DNA of 64,000 nucleotides from Sva-07 sp963716095 (GTDB lineage: Bacteria > Actinomycetota > Acidimicrobiia > Acidimicrobiales > Ilumatobacteraceae): assembly GCA_963716095.1 (NCBI GenBank), contig CAVQSV010000023.1, positions 558,001 through 622,000 on the forward strand, given 5' to 3'. The notes under the pieces are model-generated. The model was given only the letters and a program-made list of their open reading frames with translations. It ran no database searches and had not been told where the DNA came from. The position numbers were made by a program, and so were the translations under genes. Shown here in pieces: positions 24,819-33,383 of the stretch; the first letter of the stretch is position 1; each line of letters starts with the position of its first letter.

Positions 24819-25523
24819 ATGGCTGGTCAACGAACACGACGCCGGATTCCGGAAGCGACCGTCGCCCGGCTGCCGGTGTATCTCCGGATCCTCTCGGAAC
24901 AGTTCGAGGCCAACGTCACGAGCATTTCCTCCGAGCAACTCGCCGACTTCGCCGGGCTCAATGCTGCCAAGGTGCGCAAGGACCTGAGCTACCTCGGGAG
25001 CTACGGCACGCGGGGCGTCGGCTACGACATCGAATTCCTCGTGTACCAGATCCGTCGTGAGCTCGGCCTGACGCACGACTGGCATGTCGTCATCGTGGGC
25101 GCGGGCAACCTCGGCCAGGCGCTCGCCGGCTACAACGGCTTCGGCGATCGGGGCTTCCCGGTCGGCGGCATCGTCGATGTCGACGCCGCCAAGGTCGGCT
25201 CGGTGATCGGAGGCGTACGGGTTCGCCACATCGACGAGCTCGCCAAGGTCGTCCAGGCTCGCAACATCTCGATCGGGGTGATCGCCACGCCGGGAAGCGC
25301 TGCCCAGGAGGCCGCCGACGCCCTCGTCGCTGCCGGCGTCACCAGCTTGCTCAACTTCGCACCCAGCGTCATCGGCGTTCCCCATGGCATCAGCGTGCGC
25401 AAGGTCGACCTCGCCGTCGAACTGCAGATCCTCAGCTACTACGAACAGCGTCGGGCAACGGCCGCGCCGGCCTCCGGACTTCGTGCCGTGCCCGGCGAGC
25501 CACGACGTGGTGTGACGGCCTAG
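24819..25523 (+). CDS. rex: Redox-sensing transcriptional repressor Rex
   Basis: Winged-helix repressor that senses the NADH/NAD+ ratio. The N-terminal DNA-binding domain has ISSEQLADFAGLNAAKVRKD and LSYLGSYGTRGVGYD, the recognition region; the Rossmann domain has VIVGAGNLGQALAGY and IVDVDAAKVG. The C-terminal swapped helix includes VDLAVELQILSYY. ATG 24819 gives 234 residues. Fourteen bases separate it from hemA, so rex-hemA-hemC-hemD form one transcription unit as in Streptomyces. It would lift repression of respiratory and heme genes when NADH rises. Confidence 0.95.
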   Translation: MAGQRTRRRIPEATVARLPVYLRILSEQFEANVTSISSEQLADFAGLNAAKVRKDLSYLGSYGTRGVGYDIEFLVYQIRRELGLTHDWHVVIVGAGNLGQALAGYNGFGDRGFPVGGIVDVDAAKVGSVIGGVRVRHIDELAKVVQARNISIGVIATPGSAAQEAADALVAAGVTSLLNFAPSVIGVPHGISVRKVDLAVELQILSYYEQRRATAAPASGLRAVPGEPRRGVTA

Positions 25524-25536
25524 GGTTGTCGTCGCC

Positions 25537-26802
25537 ATGTCCATCCTCGTCGTCGGCGTCAACCACCGCAGTGGGCCACTCGCGCTCCTCGAACGTGTCA
25601 CGATCGCTCCCGATCGCCTCGCAAAGGCGGTGAGCGGTCTCGCCCAGCGCGACAACGTGCGCGAAGCGGTCATCTTGTCGACCTGCAACCGCACCGAGGT
25701 CTACGTGGTCGCCGAGCTGTTCCACGGGGCCTACGGCGACGTTCGCGACCTGCTCTGCGAGCTGGGCGGACTCGGGATCGACGAACTCACTCCCCACCTG
25801 TACAGCCAGCACGACACTGCGGCGGTGACGCATCTGCTCGAGGTGGCAGCTGGGCTCGATTCGGCCGTGCTCGGCGAGAGCGAAATCCTCGGCCAGGTAC
25901 GTGCGGCGTGGGATGTCGCCCAGCAGGAGGGGGCGTCTCGTTCGACGCTCAACCATCTGTTCCGCTCCGCTCTTGCGGCCGGCAAGCGCGCTCGGACCGA
26001 GACCGGGATCGCCAGGGGAACGGCATCGATCAGCCATGCCGCGGTCGAGATGATCTCCGACGTCGTCGGCGACCTCGGTGGACGTCGAGCGCTCGTGGTC
26101 GGTGCCGGGTCGATGGGCGAGGGCGTCGCGGTCGCACTTCGCCGGGCCGGCGGCGCCGAGATCCTGGTCGCCAACCGCACCGCTGATCGGGGCGCTGCGC
26201 TCGCTGATCGGGTCGACGGCGTGTCCATCGGATTCGATCGGCTTCCCGAAGCGGTTGCCGCTGCTGACGTCATTGTCGTCGGCACCGGCGCCGACGAGGC
26301 CGTGCTCACCACCGAGATGGTTCGTAGCGCTGGTGCCGCCAATGCATCGAGGAAACCGCTGTACGTCGTCGACATCGGGGTGCCGCGCAACGTCGCTCCC
26401 GCGGTGGGTGACCTCCCCGGTGTGACGCTGGCCGACCTCGACGACCTGCGCGACTGGGCCGATCGTGGTCTGGCCCACCGTGCCGCCGAAGCCGAACGTG
26501 TTCGGGTGATCGTCGCTGAAGAGGCCGAGCGTTTTCTCGTCGAGTCCACCGCTCGCCAGGCGGCGCCGCTCGTCGCGTTGATGCACGGCGCTGCCGATCG
26601 GGTCCGTCGTGGCGAACTCGAACGATTCGCCGCTCGGGTCGGCGACCTCGACGCCGGCCAACTCGATGCCGTCGAGTCGCTCACGAAGGCGATCGTCGCC
26701 AAACTCCTGCACGAGCCGTCGGTGCGGCTCAAGGCGCAGGCCGGCACACCGCAGGGCGAGCGCAATGCGGCGGCCATGCGCGACCTGTTCGACCTCGGGT
26801 GA
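25537..26802 (+). CDS. hemA: Glutamyl-tRNA reductase
   Basis: NADPH-dependent reduction of Glu-tRNA to glutamate-1-semialdehyde, the first committed step of C5-pathway tetrapyrrole synthesis. The signature STCNRTEVY holds the catalytic Cys50. LGESEILGQVR binds the substrate region, VVGAGSMGEGVAVAL is the NADPH Rossmann motif, and the C-terminal helical dimerisation domain has KLLHEP. Length (421) is normal. It lies 13 bp after rex and 7 bp before hemC. Confidence 0.95.
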   Translation: MSILVVGVNHRSGPLALLERVTIAPDRLAKAVSGLAQRDNVREAVILSTCNRTEVYVVAELFHGAYGDVRDLLCELGGLGIDELTPHLYSQHDTAAVTHLLEVAAGLDSAVLGESEILGQVRAAWDVAQQEGASRSTLNHLFRSALAAGKRARTETGIARGTASISHAAVEMISDVVGDLGGRRALVVGAGSMGEGVAVALRRAGGAEILVANRTADRGAALADRVDGVSIGFDRLPEAVAAADVIVVGTGADEAVLTTEMVRSAGAANASRKPLYVVDIGVPRNVAPAVGDLPGVTLADLDDLRDWADRGLAHRAAEAERVRVIVAEEAERFLVESTARQAAPLVALMHGAADRVRRGELERFAARVGDLDAGQLDAVESLTKAIVAKLLHEPSVRLKAQAGTPQGERNAAAMRDLFDLG

Positions 26803-26809
26803 ACACGCC

Positions 26810-27691
26810 GTGAGCGGCGATCGACTCGCCCCGCTGCGCCTGGCCACGCGCGGCTCTCGCCAGGCGATCGGTCAGTCCGGCGCCGTCGCCGAAGCGATCA
26901 CCGCAGCCACTGGTCGCCCCGTCGAGTTGATCCCGGTCGAGACCACCGGCGACGTCCGTCTCGATGTGCCGTTGCACGAGATCGGTGGGCAGGGGGTGTT
27001 CGTCAAAGAAGTCCAGCGGGCGGTGCTCGACGGGCGCGCTGACCTCGCTGTCCACTCCGCCAAGGATCTGCCGTCGGCTGCTGCCGAGGGGCTGGTCGTC
27101 GCGGCGTTCTGCGAACGTCGCGACCCCCGTGATGCGCTGGTCGGCGCCACCCTCGCTGCGCTCGCCGAGGGGTGCACGGTTGCCACCGGGTCGGTGCGCC
27201 GCCGCGCGCAACTGCGTCGGGTCCGACCCGACCTCGAGTTCGACGAGCTGCGCGGCAACATCGATCGCCGGCTGTCGAAGATCCCTCACGGCGGAGCGAT
27301 CGTGATGGCGGTCGCCGCCCTCGACATCCTGGGTCTGACCGACCGCATCGCCGAGACCCTCGATGTCCACGAGTTCGTTCCGGCGGTCGGGCAGGGCTGT
27401 GTGGCCGTCGAGTGCCGCATCGATGACTCGTCGACGCAGGAGACACTCGCAGCGATCGACCATGCGATGACCCGTCACGACGTCGAGGTCGAGCGGGCGT
27501 TTCTCGCCGAACTCGGCAGCGGTTGTTCGCTGCCGGTTGGTGCACATGCCAGCGCCGGCACGTTGTGGACCTTTCTCGCCGATCTCGACACCGGCGTCTC
27601 GGTGTCCGATGAGATCGAACTGCCCGGCGGGGCTGCCGACCTCGAGATCGCGCGGGCGGCAGCGACAGCTGCCCATCGGGCGCTCTCGTGA
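26810..27691 (+). CDS. hemC: Porphobilinogen deaminase (hydroxymethylbilane synthase)
   Basis: Polymerises four porphobilinogens into hydroxymethylbilane. N-terminal RLATRGSRQAIGQS and VHSAKDLPS match the family, and GSVRRRAQLRRVRPDL carries the Arg residues that bind the growing chain. The dipyrromethane cofactor Cys is in GSGCSLPVGAHA (Cys239). GTG 26810 gives 293 residues, slightly shorter than average because the C-terminal domain is compact. It sits between hemA (7-bp gap) and hemD (13-bp gap) in the operon. Confidence 0.94.
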   Translation: MSGDRLAPLRLATRGSRQAIGQSGAVAEAITAATGRPVELIPVETTGDVRLDVPLHEIGGQGVFVKEVQRAVLDGRADLAVHSAKDLPSAAAEGLVVAAFCERRDPRDALVGATLAALAEGCTVATGSVRRRAQLRRVRPDLEFDELRGNIDRRLSKIPHGGAIVMAVAALDILGLTDRIAETLDVHEFVPAVGQGCVAVECRIDDSSTQETLAAIDHAMTRHDVEVERAFLAELGSGCSLPVGAHASAGTLWTFLADLDTGVSVSDEIELPGGAADLEIARAAATAAHRALS

Positions 27692-27704
27692 GGAGTTCTC
27701 CGCC

Positions 27705-28466
27705 GTGACCGGAGCGCTGGACGGTTGCCGGGTGGTGATCACTCGGGAACGGCCCGGCGAACTCGGCGCGATGCTCGCCCGGCGAGGTGCACTCGTCGTG
27801 CACGTGCCGCTGATCGAGGTGGTCGAGCCCGCCGATGGTGCCAGCGCACTGAATGACGCACTGGCGGAACTGGACGACTACGACTGGTTGATCGTCACGT
27901 CGGCAGCGGGCGCTGAACGTGTCGGCGCAGCAGCGCGATCGGCCACCGGAGTCGGCCTCGCTGTGGTGGGAACGGCGACAGCGCAGGTGCTGGCGCGCGA
28001 GAGCGGTCGCAGCGTCGACCTGATGCCGGACGTGCAGCGCGCCGAGGCCCTGGCCGAACGATTCGTTGCCGACACGCCGTCTGGCCAACGCATCTTGATC
28101 GCCCAGGCCGACATCGCTGCGCCATCGTTGGCCGAGACGCTGCGCCTGGCAGGGCATCGCGTGACCACCGTTACTGCCTACCGGACGGTGGCGAGAGCAC
28201 CGGTGAACGACGCCGGGCTCGACGCCGATGCGGTGCTGTTCGCCAGCGGATCGTCGGTCGAGAGCTGGTGCCGCGCATTTGGCCCGACCGGGCCCCCACT
28301 CAGGGTGGCGATCGGTCCGTCGACGGCCGCAGTTGCCCAACGATTGGGTCTCAAGTTGTCGGGCGTTGCGTCCGATCACTCTGTGGAAGGACTCGTGACC
28401 GAGCTCGAGCGCCTGCGCAGCGATCCTGCTGCGCCGGCCACCGATCGGTCGCCGCGTCCGAAATGA
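27705..28466 (+). CDS. hemD: Uroporphyrinogen-III synthase
   Basis: Cyclises hydroxymethylbilane with ring-D inversion to uroporphyrinogen III. The family is weakly conserved; the call rests on the opening LDGCRVVITRERPG, the DWLIVTSAAGAERV strand, VGTATAQVLARESGR, and VLFASGSSVESWCRAFG with PLRVAIGPSTAAVAQRLG in the second domain. The GTG start follows an AGGAG site. It is the last gene of the rex-hemACD run; the next gene encodes an unrelated secreted protein. At 253 residues it is a single-function HemD without a fused methyltransferase. Confidence 0.88.
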   Translation: MTGALDGCRVVITRERPGELGAMLARRGALVVHVPLIEVVEPADGASALNDALAELDDYDWLIVTSAAGAERVGAAARSATGVGLAVVGTATAQVLARESGRSVDLMPDVQRAEALAERFVADTPSGQRILIAQADIAAPSLAETLRLAGHRVTTVTAYRTVARAPVNDAGLDADAVLFASGSSVESWCRAFGPTGPPLRVAIGPSTAAVAQRLGLKLSGVASDHSVEGLVTELERLRSDPAAPATDRSPRPK

Positions 28467-28533
28467 TCGTAAACCTGTAAGAATTGTCAGCAGCATCGAA
28501 GAACAGGACGGGCAACACGAGGTGAGGAGCGAG

Positions 28534-30987
28534 GTGACCGATCGGAGTGGGCGGCGGCGCGCGGTCGTCGCCGCGGCCGGCATGCTGTGCGCAGGATTCG
28601 TCCTGAGCACGAGCGCCGTCGATGCCCGAGCGTCGGTTGGCATCCGCGATCTCGTTGCATCCGGGGCGGTGTCGGCAGCGTCGCCGGAGGGACCCTTGTC
28701 GGGAGCAGCCGCAAGCGTCTCGGGCGACGGTCGTTTCGTCGCGTCCGAGGGGTTGCCGGGTGGAGGCGATCCGGCCGTTGCGGCTGTCGACCCACGTACC
28801 TCCACCGTGTACCTCACCGATCGTGAGCTGGCGACCACGATCGAGATCACCGTGGTCCCCGAGGGACAGCGGTCAGGCAACTCGATCCACCCGGTGCTCT
28901 CCGGTGACGGTTGCAGCATCGTGGTCACCACCGAACTCGCGCTCGACGTCTTCCGCGACGACGACACCGGCCTGCGTTGGGACGTCTATCGCCAGCGGCT
29001 CGAGCACTGCGGCGGCACCCCGGGTGACTGGGAGCTCGTATCGACTCGCCCGGGCGGCGCCACGATCGCGCGGGACGACGTGGACATCTCCGATCCGCCG
29101 GCGGTGTCACGTGCCGGCACGCTGATCGCGTACACCCATCCCGCCACCGAACTGCTCGACACCGGCGACATCACCTCGGTCAGCCTCGTCGATCTCGGCC
29201 AACCGGTCGGAAGCCCGAATCGTTCCCGCACCGTGGCCGGCACTCCGATCGTCTCGCCCGACACCGAATACGTTCACCAGGGGATCGACCAACCCTCGCT
29301 GTCCGGCAACGGTCGCTTCGTGGCCTTCCGCTCGGATGCGGCGTCCACCGAGGCCGTCCCTGGCTGGGGCTATGGACCCGAGGCGGGCGGTCCCGCAACG
29401 TCACAGGTCTTCGTGTGGGACCGCGAGCAGGCCGATCCGTTCGAGGCCGTCAAGCTGGTCTCCACACGCGTCGACGGCTTGCCCACCATCGCCGGCGCCT
29501 CCGAGCCGACGCTGTCCCGCGACGGTCGCGTGGTGGCGTTCACGAGCAGCGATGTGGGGCTGGTTCCCGCAGTGTTCCCGCCCTGCGCCGATGGCTGCCC
29601 GAGCCAGGTGTATCACCTCGACCGAGACGTCGATGGCAACGGCCGCTTCGACGAACCCACCCGTGTGCTGATGACGTTGGTGAGCAGCGAACCCGCCACC
29701 GACCCGGCGGTCGCCGGAACGGCCCCGTCGTCGCAACCGTCGCTCAGCGCCGACGGCCAACTCGTGGCCTTCGTGACCAAGGCAGCCAACCTGCAGGTCG
29801 TCGAAGCAGGCGGCGGAGGCGCTGCCACCGATGGCGACCTCCTCGTTGCCGACGTGTCGCAGGGAACCCTGCGACGCGTGACGATGACCGAGGACGGCAT
29901 TCGCCCCGCCGTGGCATCGCATTCGGGTCCCCAGCTGAGCGACACCGGGCGAACCATCGTCTTCGACACGCTCGCAGCAGCACAGCTCGTGCCCGGCAGT
30001 GATCCCGGCCGCCAGGTCGTCAGCATCGAGACCGCGCCGTCGCTGGCTTTGGCCGAAGGCGACCTCGGCACGACGCTCGTCGGGTTCGAGAGCGACGAGT
30101 GGTATGTCGCGGTCAACAACGACGGCCCGACCACCTTCACTCCGTCGCAGGTCTCGGTGTCGGACCGGCGCTTCCGGATCAACGAGGAGCTGAGCACCTG
30201 CGCACTCGGCGCACCGGTGCCTCCCGGTGGCGATTGCACGGTCCGGCTCACGTTCACTCCGACCGAACCCGGCCCGGTGAGCGCAACGCTCACGGTTGCC
30301 GAGGAAGGGTTCCGCGCCGTCTCGGTGTCGACCACGGTCCGAGGCGCAGGCGGCGATCCGATGCTGCGGACCGATCCGGCCGGCCAAGCGCTCGGCTCGG
30401 TCGTGGTCGGCGAGGCGAGCGCCGAATTCCTGTTCGACGTCGAGAACATCTCCTTGGTGCCCACCTCCGTGGCCGACATCAGGGTGGTCGGCCCGCACCC
30501 GGGTGACTTCGTCGTCACCTCGAACAGCTGTGCCGGTCGCTCGCTGAACCCTCGCTCGACCTGTTCGGTCGGGGTCACCTTCACCCCAACGGCATCCGGC
30601 CAGCGTTCGGCGGTCATCGAACTGGCCACTCCGACAGGGCAGTACACCGTGATGGTCCCCGATGGAGCGGGCCGCTACGACCCGAAGTTCGCACTCGACA
30701 CCGATGAGGTCGAGGCCGGTCGCGAGTTCGGCGTCGGCGGCGCTGGGTTCCCACCGTCCACACCGGTGTCGATCCTGTTCGGCGACGACCCGCGCAGTCG
30801 GCTCGATCTCGTCACCAACGAGGACGGCGGATTCCTTGCTCTGGTCCCGACACTGTCGAGTGAATTCGGCGGCGAGCGGACCGTGGTGGCACAAGCAGCG
30901 GACGGCACGACGGCGTCGGTGCCCCTCCGAGTGATCGCACGGCCGGAACCGATGGCCGGACTCCCCGGCTTCGGCCTCGGCGGCTGA
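28534..30987 (+). CDS. Secreted PD40 beta-propeller protein with ASH-like (choice-of-anchor) domains
   Basis: A large exported protein of about 817 residues. A signal peptide (basic RSGRRR, then AVVAAAGMLCAGFVLS) ends near ARA. About six PD40/TolB-type repeats follow (for example LSGNGRFVAFRSD, LSRDGRVVAFTSSD, LSADGQLVAFVTK), predicting a six-bladed propeller. Next are two Ig-like ASH/choice-of-anchor-D domains, each with a Cys pair and an LTFTPTEPG or VTFTPTASG strand, then a further beta domain with GAGFPPSTPVSILF and a Gly-rich end. GTG 28534 has AGGAG four bases upstream; GTG 28522 is possible. It sits between hemD and hemB, convergent with the next gene. Function unknown. Confidence 0.7.
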   Translation: MTDRSGRRRAVVAAAGMLCAGFVLSTSAVDARASVGIRDLVASGAVSAASPEGPLSGAAASVSGDGRFVASEGLPGGGDPAVAAVDPRTSTVYLTDRELATTIEITVVPEGQRSGNSIHPVLSGDGCSIVVTTELALDVFRDDDTGLRWDVYRQRLEHCGGTPGDWELVSTRPGGATIARDDVDISDPPAVSRAGTLIAYTHPATELLDTGDITSVSLVDLGQPVGSPNRSRTVAGTPIVSPDTEYVHQGIDQPSLSGNGRFVAFRSDAASTEAVPGWGYGPEAGGPATSQVFVWDREQADPFEAVKLVSTRVDGLPTIAGASEPTLSRDGRVVAFTSSDVGLVPAVFPPCADGCPSQVYHLDRDVDGNGRFDEPTRVLMTLVSSEPATDPAVAGTAPSSQPSLSADGQLVAFVTKAANLQVVEAGGGGAATDGDLLVADVSQGTLRRVTMTEDGIRPAVASHSGPQLSDTGRTIVFDTLAAAQLVPGSDPGRQVVSIETAPSLALAEGDLGTTLVGFESDEWYVAVNNDGPTTFTPSQVSVSDRRFRINEELSTCALGAPVPPGGDCTVRLTFTPTEPGPVSATLTVAEEGFRAVSVSTTVRGAGGDPMLRTDPAGQALGSVVVGEASAEFLFDVENISLVPTSVADIRVVGPHPGDFVVTSNSCAGRSLNPRSTCSVGVTFTPTASGQRSAVIELATPTGQYTVMVPDGAGRYDPKFALDTDEVEAGREFGVGGAGFPPSTPVSILFGDDPRSRLDLVTNEDGGFLALVPTLSSEFGGERTVVAQAADGTTASVPLRVIARPEPMAGLPGFGLGG

Positions 30988-31056
30988 TGCTGCGCTGACA
31001 TCGCGGGAGCGCAGATGCGCTTCCGGGTGCGCCCTCGGGTCTCGCTGCCGGCCGGC

Positions 31057-32286
31057 TCAGCCGTTCGAGTCGTCGACCAGTCCGCCCATGTTCAGTGCGG
31101 TGGTGCACGTCGAGCGGCTGGCGTCGCCGATCTCGTCGCACCTGACCGAGAACGTGACGTTGTCGCCCGGGTCGAGTCGAATCGGCGTGATCCGCGGCTC
31201 GAACCAGACGCCACGAACGTTCTCCAGCGACCAGATGAAGATGGGTTCGGTGTTGACCAACAGGGTCGCCACGCCACGATCGTCGAATGGATTCTCGACG
31301 CGGAGATCGGTCAGGTCGAATACGCCGGTGTCAGGGAGGGTCGTGGACTCGTCGGCCGTCTGCGTGAGCGGTGCCGCGACCTCGAACCGGATGAACGTCG
31401 GCTCGCCCTCGGTCTCGGGGTTCTCGACGTCGGGAGGTGTCGGCGAGGGCGCCGTGACCTGGGGGCCACCGGTGGCGTCGTTGGTGTCGTTCTCGGTCGC
31501 CGCGAGATCGGCGATCTGGCGATCGACCTCATCGGATGCCGCATCCTCGATCGTGGGTTTCACGACAGCGAACCAAGCGAGCATGGTCGCTGCGAGCAGT
31601 GCCACGACCGCGGCAGCTCGTGCGATCATGGCGCCAGGGATGGTCGGCGACTGGACCAACGACATCGGTGAGACAACCGGGTCGAAACCTTGGCGTGCAG
31701 CCTCGACTTCGAAGTCGAGCGTTCGGGTGGTTCGCCGCAGGCTGTGCTTGGTGCGTGCCTTCAGACGTACCAGCGTGGCCGAGCCAGGCCCCACACCGAC
31801 AGCAGGCGGGTCGAAGTCGCCGTCGACCCGCTCGCTGGGATCGACGAGGTGCAACCGGCAACTGGCGACCGTGTTGCCATGGTTCTCGACCATGAACTCG
31901 AACGTGGCGCGATGTCGAGCTCGTTGGATCGGTTGGAGCGCAACGATCCTGCAGTCGTCGAACTGGGTGACCATGAGTGTGGTCTCGGCCACGACGGCAT
32001 CGTCGGAGTCGCCGAGCGGGATGATGCGGATGGCGATCGATGTCGGCCCGGCGGTGGTCGACGGCAACGCCGGCGGAGCAATCGTGACCTCGACGACCTC
32101 CTGCGAGCCCCCGAACAGAGTGAGATTCCCGGGGGTGACCGTGGTCCAGCTCGCGGTGAGTCCGGCGGGGACAACGGTGAACGACTCGGTGTCGTCTCCG
32201 AGGTTGTGGATCGTGAGCGGCAGGGTCAGCGTGCTCCCCGGAGCGAGCGCCACATCGTCATTGGAGAACCAGGCGTGGACCGACAT
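31057..32286 (-). CDS. Membrane-anchored protein with NEW3-like beta-sandwich domains
   Basis: A 409-residue protein without a signal peptide. Two beta-sandwich domains resembling NEW3/Ig-like modules fill residues 1-105 and 115-205 (LTLPLTIHNLGDDTESFTV; FEFMVENHGNTVASCRLHL). One membrane helix lies near 225-245 (AAAVVALLAATMLAWFAVV), then an acidic/Thr/Pro-rich linker and about 110 outer residues with a Cys pair (RCDEIG..STCTTAL). By the positive-inside rule the sandwiches would be cytoplasmic, which is unusual for such folds. Its stop is 69 bp from the stop of the convergent propeller gene. It is divergent from hemB. I do not recognise a function. Confidence 0.65.
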   Translation of the reverse strand: MSVHAWFSNDDVALAPGSTLTLPLTIHNLGDDTESFTVVPAGLTASWTTVTPGNLTLFGGSQEVVEVTIAPPALPSTTAGPTSIAIRIIPLGDSDDAVVAETTLMVTQFDDCRIVALQPIQRARHRATFEFMVENHGNTVASCRLHLVDPSERVDGDFDPPAVGVGPGSATLVRLKARTKHSLRRTTRTLDFEVEAARQGFDPVVSPMSLVQSPTIPGAMIARAAAVVALLAATMLAWFAVVKPTIEDAASDEVDRQIADLAATENDTNDATGGPQVTAPSPTPPDVENPETEGEPTFIRFEVAAPLTQTADESTTLPDTGVFDLTDLRVENPFDDRGVATLLVNTEPIFIWSLENVRGVWFEPRITPIRLDPGDNVTFSVRCDEIGDASRSTCTTALNMGGLVDDSNG

Positions 32287-32384
32287 CGCCGAGCACGCTA
32301 CCGCGTGACCGCCCGTGGAACCGGTCGTCGGTCTCGGTGCGGCCGAGTGCCACCGTTAGGCTCCACCGTGTGCCCAGCTCCGAG

Positions 32385-33383
32385 ATGCCGACTCCGACGG
32401 TCAGGCCGCGCCGTCTCCGCAGGACCGCGGCGATTCGTGATCTCGTAGCGCAAACCCACCTCCGCGTCGATGACCTCGTCGCTCCACTGTTCGTACGTGA
32501 GGGCATCGACGAGCCGCAGTCGATCGAGTCGTTGCCGGGCGTGATGCAGCACACCGCGACCTCACTTCGATCCGAGGTTGCCGCTCTCGCCGAGCTGGGG
32601 GTGCGCTCGGTCGTCCTCTTCGGGGTGCCGGTGTCCAAGGACCCCACCGGAAGCGGCGCATTCGACCCGGACGGCATCGTGCAGGTCGCATTGCGCGATC
32701 TGCGCAGTGACTTCGGCGACGACATCGTGGTGATGGCCGACCTGTGCGTCGACGAGTACACCGATCACGGCCACTGCGGCATCGTCGGTGCGGATGGTGA
32801 CGTCGACAACGACGCGACGCTCGAGCTCTACGCTCGGGCCGCCCTCGCACAGGCTGCTGCCGGTGCTCAGGTGGTGGCGCCGAGCGGCATGATGGACGGC
32901 CAGGTCGCAGTCATCCGTGACGCCCTCGATACCGCCGGGTTCACCGACGTGGCGATCATGGCCTACGCCGCGAAGTTCGCGAGCGCCCTGTACGGGCCGT
33001 TCCGTGACGCCGTCGACGTCTCGATCACCGGTGGTGGTGACCGCAAGGGGTACCAGCAGGACTGGCGGAACTCGCGCGAGGCGCAGCTGGAGATCGACCT
33101 CGACGTGGCCGAGGGTGCCGACATCGTGATGGTCAAGCCGGCGCTCGCCTATCTCGATGTGATCGCCGATGCATCGGCCCGCCTCGACGTGCCGATCGCG
33201 GCGTATCACGTCAGTGGCGAGTACGCCATGATCCACGCAGCAGCCGAGCGCGGGTGGATCGACGGCGACGCCGTCGCGCTCGAGCATCTCACCGCCATCA
33301 AACGAGCCGGTGCCGACATCGTCCTCACCTACTTCGCGCGATGGTTCGCCGAGTCCGTGGCGAACGGCTCGGTGGCGTCATGA
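32385..33383 (+). CDS. hemB: Delta-aminolevulinic acid dehydratase (porphobilinogen synthase)
   Basis: Condenses two 5-aminolevulinates into porphobilinogen. The two Schiff-base Lys residues are K197 in AAKFASALYGPF and K251 in IVMVKPALAYLD. The metal-site loop reads DLCVDEYTDHGHC, with two Cys. ATG 32385 (MPTPTVRPRRLRR) gives 332 residues and a family-like start; GTG 32370 is an alternative. The stop overlaps the hemL ATG by four bases (ATGA). It resumes the heme block after a 3.9-kb interruption by two surface-protein genes. Confidence 0.94.
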   Translation: MPTPTVRPRRLRRTAAIRDLVAQTHLRVDDLVAPLFVREGIDEPQSIESLPGVMQHTATSLRSEVAALAELGVRSVVLFGVPVSKDPTGSGAFDPDGIVQVALRDLRSDFGDDIVVMADLCVDEYTDHGHCGIVGADGDVDNDATLELYARAALAQAAAGAQVVAPSGMMDGQVAVIRDALDTAGFTDVAIMAYAAKFASALYGPFRDAVDVSITGGGDRKGYQQDWRNSREAQLEIDLDVAEGADIVMVKPALAYLDVIADASARLDVPIAAYHVSGEYAMIHAAAERGWIDGDAVALEHLTAIKRAGADIVLTYFARWFAESVANGSVAS

